DNA of 64,000 nucleotides from Candidatus Sedimenticola sp. (ex Thyasira tokunagai) (GTDB lineage Bacteria; Pseudomonadota; Gammaproteobacteria; Chromatiales; Chromatiaceae): NCBI GenBank assembly GCA_037318855.1, contig CP134874.1, forward strand, positions 2,232,598 to 2,296,597, in the 5' to 3' direction. Shown here piece after piece: positions 43,404 to 51,844 of the stretch; positions within the stretch are counted from its first letter, which is position 1, and each line of letters opens with the position of its first letter. The position numbers were made by a program, and so were the translations under genes. Below the pieces are notes generated by a model. The model was not told the origin of the DNA. It saw nothing but the letters and a program-made list of their open reading frames with translations, and ran no database searches.

Positions 43404-45458
43404 ATGCCCATCGATGTCAGCCAATTCCACCAGGTCTTTTTCGAGGAGAGCTTCGAAGGACTTGATACGATGGAAGAGGAGTTGCTGGCGATCACCCCGG
43501 GGCAGGTAGAAGCTGATAGCATCAACGCCATCTTTCGCGGTGCCCATACCATTAAGGGCGGGGCCGCAACCTTTGGTTTCGATGACATTGCCACCTTCTC
43601 CCACCAGCTTGAAACCTTGCTCGATCAGGTGCGTTCCGGTTCACGGGAGCTGGATGTTCCCATGGTCGAACTGATGCTGAGGGCTGTTGACCTGTTACGC
43701 ACCATGATTGATGGAGCCGGCAGTGGCAAAGGCAGCGATAAGGAGGCTGTAGCCACCTTCACCACCCGCCTAAATCAGGCTTTGAACGATGAATCATCTG
43801 CGACAGTGGTACCTTCACCTCCACAGATAACTCAGCCTCCTGAATCGATGGCTCAGGCTAAACAGAAAAGTGTTGAAGGATGGCAGATCCACTTCCGTCC
43901 CGATCCTGCCATCTTTGCCCATGGTAATGACGTGGCGTTGCTGTTTCGTGAACTGGCCGAACTGGGGGATCTTGAAGTAACAGCGGATCTCTCCAGACTC
44001 CCTTCACTGGCTGAATTGGATGCCGAGCAGTGCCATATCTCCTGGCGGCTGGCACTGCACGGTCTGATAGAGAAGGAAGCAGTGGAAGCCATATTCGAGT
44101 GGGTGGCGGATGAATCTGAAATTGTCATCAATCCTCTCGCAAGTCTTATCGAGGCGATGCCGGCAGCCGCTGTTGAAACAGGCTCGCAACCTTCGGAGGT
44201 CAGGGCTCAAGAGGCACCCAGAAGGGTCGCGGCCGAACGTACTGACTCCATCCGTGTCAATATCGAGAAAGTGGATGCCCTGGTAGACCTGGTAGGTGAG
44301 CTGGTCATCACCCAGTCGATGTTGAGCCAACTTGAAGGGTTGCTGAAGGGAAGTGCCGCTGACCAGTTCAATGAAGGGCTCAATCAGCTTGAGCAACACA
44401 CTCGCAATCTACAGGACTGCGTCATGCGCATGCGTATGCTGCCCATCGCTTTTGTCTTCAATCGCTTCCCACGCATGGTACGGGATCTGGCAACTGCGCT
44501 CGGCAAACAGGTAACGCTGGAGATGGACGGTGAAACCACCGAAATTGATAAGACGGTGATGGAGACCATCGGTGATCCCCTCATGCATCTGGTGCGAAAC
44601 GCCATTGACCACGGACTGGAGGAGCCCCAGAGCCGTCGCGCAGCCGGCAAACCGGAGAGCTGCATGCTGAGCCTGTCTGCCTACCATCAAGGGGGGAATA
44701 TCTATGTTGAGGTACGCGATGACGGCCGTGGCATCGATCCCGAACGTATTATTGGCCATGCACGGGAAAAAGGATTATTGGCTGAGGAGGCCACAGTTGC
44801 AGCGGAGGCCGCCTGGGAACTGCTGTTTCTGCCAGGTTTCTCAACCGCTACCGAGGTGAGCGATGTTTCCGGACGGGGCGTGGGGCTGGATGTGGTCAAT
44901 CGCAACGTACGCGCACTGGGTGGTACCATCATGGTGAGCTCAGAGCCAGGCAGAGGCACTACATTCACTATCCGCCTCCCCCTGACACTGGCGGTCCTTG
45001 ATGGTCAGTTGATTCGGGTGGGGGATGATGTCTACATCATTCCCCTGGAGGCCATCGTAGAGAGCATCCAGCTGGATAATAAATGTCTCTCTGCGGTGGA
45101 ACACTGGTTGGAGCTCTATTCGTTAAGAGATGAGTACATACCGATCATTCACCTGGCACGACTGTTCCACAAAAAAGAGGCCGTCAGCCATCGCCCACTG
45201 GTCGTGATTGTCGAGTATGAAGGACGTCATGTCGGCCTCGCCGTCGATCAACTGTTGAATCAGCAACAGGTGGTGATTAAGAGCCTGGAATCCAACTTCT
45301 GGAAGGTCGAGGGTGTTTCGGCCGCCACCATACTCGGTGATGGCACTGTCGGCCTGATCCTTGATGTAGGGGGGTTGATACATCTTGCCGACCACAAACA
45401 GCGGGAATATTCTGACCCGGAGTCTCCCGCAATCAACAGCCAATGGATGCTTCCATGA
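43404..45458 (+). CDS. cheA: Chemotaxis histidine kinase CheA
   Basis: 684 residues. HPt (P1) domain with phospho-accepting His48 in FRGAHTIKGGAATFGF; a low-complexity linker; a second small domain (about 150-250, DPAIFAHGNDVALLFRELAE); P3 dimerisation (about 275-345, IRVNIEKVDALVDLVGELVI); P4 kinase with HLVRNAIDHGLE N-box, DDGRGID and SGRGVGLDVVNRNV; P5 CheW-like domain to the C terminus. It autophosphorylates and donates to CheY and CheB. The stop overlaps the cheW start (ATGA). Confidence 0.96.
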   Translation: MPIDVSQFHQVFFEESFEGLDTMEEELLAITPGQVEADSINAIFRGAHTIKGGAATFGFDDIATFSHQLETLLDQVRSGSRELDVPMVELMLRAVDLLRTMIDGAGSGKGSDKEAVATFTTRLNQALNDESSATVVPSPPQITQPPESMAQAKQKSVEGWQIHFRPDPAIFAHGNDVALLFRELAELGDLEVTADLSRLPSLAELDAEQCHISWRLALHGLIEKEAVEAIFEWVADESEIVINPLASLIEAMPAAAVETGSQPSEVRAQEAPRRVAAERTDSIRVNIEKVDALVDLVGELVITQSMLSQLEGLLKGSAADQFNEGLNQLEQHTRNLQDCVMRMRMLPIAFVFNRFPRMVRDLATALGKQVTLEMDGETTEIDKTVMETIGDPLMHLVRNAIDHGLEEPQSRRAAGKPESCMLSLSAYHQGGNIYVEVRDDGRGIDPERIIGHAREKGLLAEEATVAAEAAWELLFLPGFSTATEVSDVSGRGVGLDVVNRNVRALGGTIMVSSEPGRGTTFTIRLPLTLAVLDGQLIRVGDDVYIIPLEAIVESIQLDNKCLSAVEHWLELYSLRDEYIPIIHLARLFHKKEAVSHRPLVVIVEYEGRHVGLAVDQLLNQQQVVIKSLESNFWKVEGVSAATILGDGTVGLILDVGGLIHLADHKQREYSDPESPAINSQWMLP

Positions 45459-46033
45459 CTGAACAGTCCACTCAATCCCTGCCCGATACCCTGCGGGAAA
45501 ACGGCTCCCGTCAGTACCTCACCTTCGTGCTGGGTGATGAAGAGTATGCCGTCAATATTCTCAAGGTTCGGGAGATCCGGGTGTGGAAGAGCATCACCGC
45601 GATTCCAAACACCGCCGCCTTTATTAAAGGGGTCATCAACCTTCGCGGAACCGTGGTACCCATTATCGATCTACGTGAGCGTTTCGGATTAGCTGCGCGA
45701 AGCTATGGGCCCCGCACGGTTGTGATTGTGCTCTCTGTGGAGGATGGAGATCATCAACGCACCATGGGCCTGGTGGTCGATGCAGTCTCCAACGTCTGCA
45801 CTCTCACCAAGGATGAGACCAGCCCACCTCCAGACCTGGGAAGCGCTATCAGTGCGGAATTTATCACTGGTCTCGCCACAGTGGATGAGAAGATGCTGAT
45901 CCTGCTCGACAGTGACCGTCTATTGGACCTTGAAGAGATCTACGCCATCGCCCAGGTCCAGGATAGAGAGCAGGTGAAGCCTGATAATAATAGTGAATCA
46001 ATAGAACCCACCGAGCCTGATCAGTCAGCGTAA
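45455..46033 (+). CDS. cheW: Chemotaxis scaffold protein CheW
   Basis: Adaptor that couples receptors to CheA. The ATG at 45455 overlaps the cheA stop and has GGA six bases upstream; an ATG at 45443 adds four residues. CheW fold: YLTFVLGDEEYAVNILKVRE, NTAAFIKGVINLRGTVVPII and LVVDAVSNV. A short acidic C-terminal tail (SESIEPTEPDQSA) is extra. The 3' end is followed at once by the residual ribosome site of the disrupted receptor gene. Confidence 0.94.
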   Translation: MTEQSTQSLPDTLRENGSRQYLTFVLGDEEYAVNILKVREIRVWKSITAIPNTAAFIKGVINLRGTVVPIIDLRERFGLAARSYGPRTVVIVLSVEDGDHQRTMGLVVDAVSNVCTLTKDETSPPPDLGSAISAEFITGLATVDEKMLILLDSDRLLDLEEIYAIAQVQDREQVKPDNNSESIEPTEPDQSA

Positions 46034-46044
46034 AGGGAATAGCC

Positions 46045-46128
46045 ATGTTTAAGCGAGTCTTCGATTTCGTGATGCAAAACGGGACATCCAAGTCCCCCTT
46101 TTGCACTCAATCTTCGACAGCCTATTAG
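46045..46128 (+). pseudogene. Displaced original start of the MCP gene
   Basis: AAGGGA at 46033-46038 and ATG at 46045 give MFK, then run into the 286-bp repeat and stop after 27 codons. Rejoining ATG TTT AAG to the bases after the repeat (AAT ATG AAA CTC) yields MFKNMKLAHKLL, a start typical of MCPs (MFKNMK...). I infer the repeat split the receptor gene between its third and fourth codon. Confidence 0.65.
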
Positions 46129-46335
46129 TACCCCGGCCGTCCTGGTCACTAACCGCTACGCGATAACATCGCAAGCTCGTTACCGCTTCGCAGTCAGTTC
46201 CCATTGACTGGACGCCGTGTTCGGATGCCTACTTTGCTTCCCCTCTGGCGCGCTGCGCGCACGACGGGTAAGCAGTGCGGCCTCACGGCTACCGGGGATT
46301 ACCAGCCCTCGCTTCGCTCTCCATGGCTGGCAGCG
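46050..46335 (+). repeat. 286-bp direct repeat, copy 1
   Basis: Identical by eye to 49063-49348 (offset 3013). It contains three hairpins: TGCAAAA/TTTTGCA with inner GGGAC/GTCCC near its left end, CAGTCA/TGACTG in the middle and CCAGCC/GGCTGG near its right end. No transposase gene, no long coding frame of its own. AAG flanks it on both sides here if one counts the AAG at 46051-46053 and at 46337-46339, which would suit a 3-bp target duplication. Probably a non-autonomous mobile or dispersed repeat element. Confidence 0.9.
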
Positions 46336-46342
46336 CAAGAAT

Positions 46343-49141
46343 ATGAAACTCGCCCATAAACTGCTTGCCGCCTTTCTTGCAGTGAGCGTAATTCCCCTGC
46401 TCGTTACCGGCATAATGACCGACATCAAAGCGACCCGTGCCCTCTCCCTGCAGTCCTTTGATCAGCTGGCCACAGTGCGTTCCATCAAGGGCGGGCAGAT
46501 CTCCGAATATTTCGCAGATTTAGACATGGAGGCTCAGACCCTGGCGCAGACCATGGGCCTCCTTTACAAAGAGGTCGCCGGGCGATTAGAGGCACTGCAG
46601 ATAAACAAGCAGGAAGAACTGAAACGGACTCTCCATGGACTGGAGCAAGAAGTCATGCTGTTTGCCGGCATGGCAGATGTTGAGGCCCTCTACCACTCCC
46701 TGGAAGAGCACCACGAACAGACCGGAGGGGTGGAAGATGGCCCATATGATACCGACAGCAGCGAGTACCGTGCTCTCTACAAGGAGTATGGCGAAAAGGT
46801 GGCTAGAGAAGCAGAGAGTCTGGAATTTGAAGACATTCTGCTGATCTGTGCTGCTGACGGCCATGTGATGTTCTCCTCGGCGAGGCGGGACGATATGGGG
46901 AGCAATCTGCGCTTTGGTCCTTACCGGGAAAGCGTGCTGCATCAACTTTGGAAAAAGGTGGTGGAAGGCAGAAAGCTTGCCATGGTGGATTTTGCTCCCT
47001 ATGCCGCCAACGGTGGCAAGCCCACCGCCTACATCGGCGCACCCCTGTTGGTGTCCGGCAGGATGCGGGGAGTGGTTGCCGTTCAAGTCCCATTGGACAG
47101 AATTAACCAGCTGATGTCTGACCGTAACGGACTGGGGGAGAGCGGCGAGTCCTACCTCGTGGGGCCGGACCTGCTGATGCGTTCCGACTCCTCCCTGGAT
47201 CCGGTCCATCGATCGGTAGAAGCCAGTTTTGCCAATCCCACCAAGGGAAGAGTGGATACCGAAGCGGTCCGGGCCGCGCTCAAGGGAGAGCGTGGTCACG
47301 ATATCATCACGGACTACCGGGGAGTCCGGGTAATTAGCACCTGGGCCCCTATCTCCCTCTTCGGGATCAACTGGGCATTTCTCACAGAGATGGACATTGC
47401 AGAGGCCTTCAATCCAAATGATGAGGATGGCAAGGAGTTCCTGCAGCAGTACCAGGAACGGGATAACTTATACGATACATTCGTCATCGATTCTAGTGGC
47501 TACGTGTTCTATACCGCGGCCAAGGAGGCTGATTACCAGACCAATATCCTCACTGGCCCCTACCACACCAGCAATCTGGGTCGCCTGACAGCCAAGGTGA
47601 TGGAAACCGGCGTTGGTGGTTTTACAGATCTCGAACCCTACGCCCCCAGCAATAATCAACCCTCTGCCTTTGTGGCATATCCTGTCATGGACGGAGGTAA
47701 GGTACGAATGGTCGTCGCCATACAGGCGGACAACGGTGAGATCAACAAGATCATGCATCATCACGAGGGTGTGAGTGAGACTGGCGATACCTTCCTGGTG
47801 GGCCCGGACAAGCGCATGCGTTCTGACTCCCATCAGGATCATCAGGGACACTCTATCGCCGCCTCCTTTGCCGGTACAGTAGAGCATAACGGTGTTGATA
47901 CGGTGGCCAGCCGTGAAGCGCTTGCCGGACGGACGGATACCCGGATCATAAGTAACGTCATGGGTAAGCGGGTACTGTCATCCTATGCCCCTCTTAAAGT
48001 AGGGAACTTCACCTGGGCCGTTATCGCTGAAATTGAGGAGCGTGAGGCTTTTGCCGCTGTCGATGAGTTGCAGTGGATGATAGTGCTGATAGGTCTTCTG
48101 GCGATGATGATTATTGTTGCAGCGGCCATCTGGCTTGCCCGCTCCATCACTAATCCCATCACGATGGCCGTGAATCTCTCCAGCGCCATCGCCGACGGAC
48201 GTCTTGACCAACAGATAGAGAGTGATAGCGAAGATGAGGTAGGCCACCTGATCGACAGCATGGGCACTATGAGTACCCGCCTAAGCCAGATCGTGGCCGA
48301 GGTACGCATGGCCACCGACAATGTCGTTATTGCTGCCGGTGAGATATCCCGGGGCAACATGGATCTCAGTCAACGTACCGAGGAACAGGCATCATCTCTG
48401 GAGGAGACGGCCTCCAGCATGGAGGAGTTGACCAGTACAGTGAGGCAGAATGCTGACAGTGCCGGGCAGGCCAATCAGCTTGCTAGCGGGGCGCGGCAGC
48501 AGGCAGAAGAGGGGGGGGATGTGGCCCGTCAAGCCGTAGAGGCGATGAGCGACATCAACGACAGTAGCAAGCGTATCGCCGATATCATCAGTGTCATCGA
48601 CGAGATCGCATTCCAGACCAACCTGCTCTCACTCAATGCAGCCGTGGAGGCTGCCCGTGCCGGTGAACATGGCCGCGGCTTTGCCGTCGTCGCCGACGAG
48701 GTACGCAGGTTGGCCCAACGCAGTGCCGATGCGGCCAAGGAGATCAAGGAGCTGATCACCGATAGTGTCGAAAAGGTGGAGCATGGTCGCCAACTGGTGG
48801 ATGCCTCAGGCAAGGCGCTGACGGATATTATCTCATCAGTAAAGCAGGTTTGTGACATCGTGGCTGAGATTACCGCAGCCAGCCGGGAGCAGTCTGTAGG
48901 GATCGAGCAGGTGAACACGGCGATTGTGCAGATGGATGAAGTCACCCAGCAAAATGCCTCTCTGGTGGAAGAGGCAGCCGCAGCCGCCTCCGCCCTGGAA
49001 GAGCAGGCTCAGCAGCTACAACGCACCATGGCATTCTTCCAGGTAGATGAGGAAGAAGAGAATAAGCGAGTCTTCGATTTCGTGATGCAAAACGGGACAT
49101 CCAAGTCCCCCTTTTGCACTCAATCTTCGACAGCCTATTAG
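46343..49141 (+). CDS. Methyl-accepting chemotaxis protein with duplicated sensor region (ends altered by repeat)
   Basis: 932 residues from ATG 46343, which now lacks a good ribosome site. TM 1 at about 7-25. The large periplasmic region (about 30-570) has two dCache-like halves, each with SGE/SGDT-x-LVGPD-x-RMRSDS-type motifs (SGESYLVGPDLLMRSDSS and SGDTFLVGPDKRMRSDSH). TM 2 at about 577-600, HAMP about 600-650, and the methylation and signalling domain with hairpin tip FQTNLLSLNAAVEAARAGE. The last 26 residues are read from repeat copy 2 and end at its TAG, so the native tail is lost. An ATG at 46217 would start inside the repeat and is rejected. Confidence 0.85.
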   Translation: MKLAHKLLAAFLAVSVIPLLVTGIMTDIKATRALSLQSFDQLATVRSIKGGQISEYFADLDMEAQTLAQTMGLLYKEVAGRLEALQINKQEELKRTLHGLEQEVMLFAGMADVEALYHSLEEHHEQTGGVEDGPYDTDSSEYRALYKEYGEKVAREAESLEFEDILLICAADGHVMFSSARRDDMGSNLRFGPYRESVLHQLWKKVVEGRKLAMVDFAPYAANGGKPTAYIGAPLLVSGRMRGVVAVQVPLDRINQLMSDRNGLGESGESYLVGPDLLMRSDSSLDPVHRSVEASFANPTKGRVDTEAVRAALKGERGHDIITDYRGVRVISTWAPISLFGINWAFLTEMDIAEAFNPNDEDGKEFLQQYQERDNLYDTFVIDSSGYVFYTAAKEADYQTNILTGPYHTSNLGRLTAKVMETGVGGFTDLEPYAPSNNQPSAFVAYPVMDGGKVRMVVAIQADNGEINKIMHHHEGVSETGDTFLVGPDKRMRSDSHQDHQGHSIAASFAGTVEHNGVDTVASREALAGRTDTRIISNVMGKRVLSSYAPLKVGNFTWAVIAEIEEREAFAAVDELQWMIVLIGLLAMMIIVAAAIWLARSITNPITMAVNLSSAIADGRLDQQIESDSEDEVGHLIDSMGTMSTRLSQIVAEVRMATDNVVIAAGEISRGNMDLSQRTEEQASSLEETASSMEELTSTVRQNADSAGQANQLASGARQQAEEGGDVARQAVEAMSDINDSSKRIADIISVIDEIAFQTNLLSLNAAVEAARAGEHGRGFAVVADEVRRLAQRSADAAKEIKELITDSVEKVEHGRQLVDASGKALTDIISSVKQVCDIVAEITAASREQSVGIEQVNTAIVQMDEVTQQNASLVEEAAAAASALEEQAQQLQRTMAFFQVDEEEENKRVFDFVMQNGTSKSPFCTQSSTAY

Positions 49142-49348
49142 TACCCCGGCCGTCCTGGTCACTAACCGCTACGCGATAACATCGCAAGCTCGTTACCGCT
49201 TCGCAGTCAGTTCCCATTGACTGGACGCCGTGTTCGGATGCCTACTTTGCTTCCCCTCTGGCGCGCTGCGCGCACGACGGGTAAGCAGTGCGGCCTCACG
49301 GCTACCGGGGATTACCAGCCCTCGCTTCGCTCTCCATGGCTGGCAGCG
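49063..49348 (+). repeat. 286-bp direct repeat, copy 2
   Basis: Second copy of the sequence at 46050-46335, same orientation and no difference seen. It interrupts the MCP coding region after an acidic VDEEEEN stretch, contributes KRVFDFVMQNG and a stop, and separates the receptor from its own tail. The right flank reads AACGTC here, so a clean duplication of AAG is not seen at this site. Confidence 0.9.
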
Positions 49349-49499
49349 AACGTCTGCCATGTGGCATGGGCATCGGCGCGTCCCCCCCAACCGTGTGATA
49401 CATCATTCGGCGATGGAAAAACCGAAAGCGCAGCGGGTAGAAAAAGTGACAGAAAAGGTCATCTCTCTTGATGATGATGATGAGTGGGAAGAGTTCTGA
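49349..49499 (+). pseudogene. Severed C-terminal tail of the MCP
   Basis: The frame downstream of repeat copy 2 encodes a basic linker and ends KVISLDDDDEWEEF followed by TGA. An acidic run followed by xWxxF is the CheR/CheB-docking pentapeptide at the end of many MCPs (NWETF in E. coli Tsr/Tar). It has no start codon of its own that makes sense and is separated from the receptor by the repeat, so I read it as the remnant of the original MCP terminus. Confidence 0.7.
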
Positions 49500-49516
49500 G
49501 CGGTGGAGTATGTACT

Positions 49517-49807
49517 ATGAGTCAGCCCATCACTTTAGGTCCGCTACTGACTATTGCCGAAGTGGCTAAAACCCGCTCATACCTAGAGGGTCTGTTGCGG
49601 ACCCACCAGGAAATAGTCATCAGTGGGGCATCGGTAACCACTACCGACAGTGCCGGTATCCAACTGCTCACGGCCTTTTGCCTTGAGGCGGAGAGTCGCG
49701 GTATTTCCATACTGTGGCAATCGACCGGCGATGCAATCCCCCGGGCGGCCAAACTCCTCGGGCTCTCTGGCGAACTGGCTCTGCCCGGCGCAGAGCCGGG
49801 AGAGTGA
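49517..49807 (+). CDS. STAS-domain protein of the chemotaxis operon
   Basis: A 96-residue STAS (anti-sigma-antagonist-like) domain. The phosphorylatable Ser region is visible in VTTTDSAGIQLLTAFC, corresponding to the D-S-x-G motif of SpoIIAA. Start ATG 49517 with GGAG eight bases upstream. Stand-alone STAS proteins lie inside several Che clusters in proteobacteria, where their role is not established. It may bind CheA's extra domain or receive phosphate from a kinase. Confidence 0.8.
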   Translation: MSQPITLGPLLTIAEVAKTRSYLEGLLRTHQEIVISGASVTTTDSAGIQLLTAFCLEAESRGISILWQSTGDAIPRAAKLLGLSGELALPGAEPGE

Positions 49808-49813
49808 AGCCGT

Positions 49814-50302
49814 ATGTCCTCTCCATCTATCACAGACAACCTTTCGGAGAGAGCACGCCGTATACGCGAGTCCCTGCGTTTTTTTGATATCACTCTACAA
49901 CAACTGGACAGGGCGATGCAGGAGGGACAGCACTCGGCGGATGCGTTGGCCGGGCTGTTCAGCGAGCTTTATGGCAAGTTACCACCACATCGGTTGACGA
50001 ATGATCCATCCTCCCTGCCAACCCTGGCAGAGGTCAGCGAACAGCTACGCCACGCCATCCTGCACCTGCAGTTTTACGATCATCTTTTCCAACGGGTTAA
50101 CCAGATTCAGAATTCCTTGCAAAACTATCGGAATCTGCTGGAGCGGCCAGGGGCTATAGACTCCGACGAGGAGTGGCAGCAGTTCTGGGAGATCATGGAG
50201 GCAAACTCTCTAAATGCTGAAGATCGCAGGCTGTTGCATGGCTTGCCTGCCACTGTGGAGGAAGAGATAGGGGAGGATGCCAATGGCATCGAACTCTTCT
50301 GA
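49814..50302 (+). CDS. Uncharacterised chemotaxis-operon protein, CheZ-reminiscent
   Basis: 162 residues, mostly helical, no membrane segment. The central segment LRHAILHLQFYDHLFQRVNQI recalls the FQDLTGQ helix of CheZ phosphatases, with acidic D and Q residues, but the DLTGQ signature itself is missing. It ends ANGIELF, a hydrophobic-acidic tail. The start is six bases after the STAS gene and the 3' end overlaps cheR. I cannot name the family. Possible roles are CheY-P dephosphorylation or an HPt-like or scaffolding function. Confidence 0.6.
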   Translation: MSSPSITDNLSERARRIRESLRFFDITLQQLDRAMQEGQHSADALAGLFSELYGKLPPHRLTNDPSSLPTLAEVSEQLRHAILHLQFYDHLFQRVNQIQNSLQNYRNLLERPGAIDSDEEWQQFWEIMEANSLNAEDRRLLHGLPATVEEEIGEDANGIELF

Positions 50303-51167
50303 GCCTACAGCTACCGTCCTCGGCAAGAGAACGGATAGCATCCCGGAGATTGCCCGTGAGTTCCATTTCACCCGTAGCGACTTCGATTACCTGCGCAAGT
50401 TGGTCAGTAACCACACCGGCATCATCCTATCAGAAAACAAATACGACATGCTCTATTCCCGCCTGGTACGGCGCATCCGTCACCTGGGGCTCTCCAGCTT
50501 TGCTGAATACGTAGAACTGATTCGATCCGGCCATCAGCAGGAGTTTATTCAGCTGGTTAATGCCATAACCACCAACCTGACCCACTTTTTCCGTGAACCA
50601 CACCATTTCGACTATCTGCGCGATAGAGTGCTTCCCACGGCAATGGAAGATCGCTGCCTGCGAATCTGGTCAGCCGGCTGCGCTACCGGCGAGGAGCCCT
50701 ATTCAATCGCCATTACCCTGCTGGAGGCCTTGCCTGCAAACAGCGACGTGGATTTACGTGTCCTTGCCACAGACCTGGACAGTCATGCCCTGCAAACCGC
50801 TAGAGAGGGTGTATTTCCAGTCGAGCGGATCGAGGGCGTGAGCCTGGCACGCCGCCATCGCTGGTTCCTGCGTGGCAAGGGAGGGAAACGGGGAGATGTC
50901 CGGGTCAAACCTGAACTGCAGAGAGTGATCCAGTTCAATACATTGAACCTTATTCAGGAGTGGCCCATTCATGCCGGATTCAACGCTATCTTCTGTCGCA
51001 ATGTGCTGATCTATTTCGACAAGCCGACAAAGGATCGAATCGTGGAACGGTTTGCCAATGTCTTGCAGCCCGGTGGCTACCTGTTTCTTGGCCATTCCGA
51101 ATCACTGATCGGTGCGACTCAACAGTTTGAAGCGGTAGGCAGAACCAGCTACCGGCGGATCAAGTGA
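50283..51167 (+). CDS. cheR: Chemotaxis methyltransferase CheR
   Basis: SAM-dependent glutamate methyltransferase of MCPs, about 294 residues. The N-terminal helical domain carries FDYLRKLVSNHTGIILSENK and the catalytic domain shows NLTHFFREPHHFDYL, SAM-binding WSAGCATGEEPYSIAI and FCRNVLIYFDKP. ATG 50283 has GGGAGG six bases upstream, while ATG 50277 sits on top of that site. It normally docks on xWxxF tails, a remnant of which lies 0.8 kb upstream. Confidence 0.95.
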   Translation: MASNSSEPTATVLGKRTDSIPEIAREFHFTRSDFDYLRKLVSNHTGIILSENKYDMLYSRLVRRIRHLGLSSFAEYVELIRSGHQQEFIQLVNAITTNLTHFFREPHHFDYLRDRVLPTAMEDRCLRIWSAGCATGEEPYSIAITLLEALPANSDVDLRVLATDLDSHALQTAREGVFPVERIEGVSLARRHRWFLRGKGGKRGDVRVKPELQRVIQFNTLNLIQEWPIHAGFNAIFCRNVLIYFDKPTKDRIVERFANVLQPGGYLFLGHSESLIGATQQFEAVGRTSYRRIK

Positions 51168-51829
51168 CGGATGATCATGCCATGTCACTGAATAGACCAA
51201 CTATTCATATCCTGCCGCCAACGCTGCCCGGATTCGACCACATCAACCGCTACTGGGATTCGATGCATGGCGCTTTCGCTGCCAAGATCCTGCCGGGTGA
51301 GTTCTACGTCAGTGACAGGGGAGAGGCTATCGTCACGGTCCTCGGCTCCTGTGTCGCAGTCTGTGTCCGCGATCGTCTGCTGGGTATCGGTGGGATGAAC
51401 CATTTTATGCTGCCCAGTAGCGACTTGGCCCACGACAGTAACAACAATGTCCCCCTGATCAGTCGGGCTGCCCGGTACGGCAACTATGCTATGGAACAGC
51501 TGATTAACGCCATCCTCAGTCATGGTGGTCAGCGCAGCCGGCTTGAGGTGAAGGTGTTTGGTGGGGGGCGTGTACTCAAGGCAGTGTCTGATATCGGCAA
51601 GCGAAATATTAGTTTCATCCATGACTATCTAGAGTTGGAGGGGTTGGTGATATCAGCCGAAGATGTGGGCGATATATACCCTCGCAAGGTGTACTACTTC
51701 CCAGCAGATGGCAAGGTCCGGATCAAGAAACTGCATACCCTGCACAATCAAACTATGACAGAGCGGGAGTCTGCCTACCAGCAACAGATCGAACATGCCC
51801 CTGTACAAGCTGAAGTGGAACTGTTCTGA
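51164..51829 (+). CDS. cheD: Chemoreceptor glutamine deamidase CheD
   Basis: 221 residues. Catalytic Cys in TVLGSCVAVCVRD and His in GIGGMNHFMLP, with the following Thr-equivalent region and FGGGRVL. CheD deamidates receptor glutamines before methylation. The start is GTG 51164, overlapping the cheR stop, preceded by GGCGGA. A 30-residue N-terminal extension before the CheD core contains PGFDHINRYWDSMHG, found in CheD of several gammaproteobacteria. C terminus ends AEVELF. Confidence 0.93.
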   Translation: MTDDHAMSLNRPTIHILPPTLPGFDHINRYWDSMHGAFAAKILPGEFYVSDRGEAIVTVLGSCVAVCVRDRLLGIGGMNHFMLPSSDLAHDSNNNVPLISRAARYGNYAMEQLINAILSHGGQRSRLEVKVFGGGRVLKAVSDIGKRNISFIHDYLELEGLVISAEDVGDIYPRKVYYFPADGKVRIKKLHTLHNQTMTERESAYQQQIEHAPVQAEVELF

Positions 51830-51844
51830 AGGGTAATTTCCACA

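Noticed and set aside
46217..46342. MCP start at 46217 inside the repeat
   Set aside because: The added residues come only from the repeat (also found downstream), with no receptor homology.
49230..49348. Independent small gene beginning at 49230
   Set aside because: The first 40 residues are the repeat read in another frame; only the tail from 49349 resembles an MCP end.
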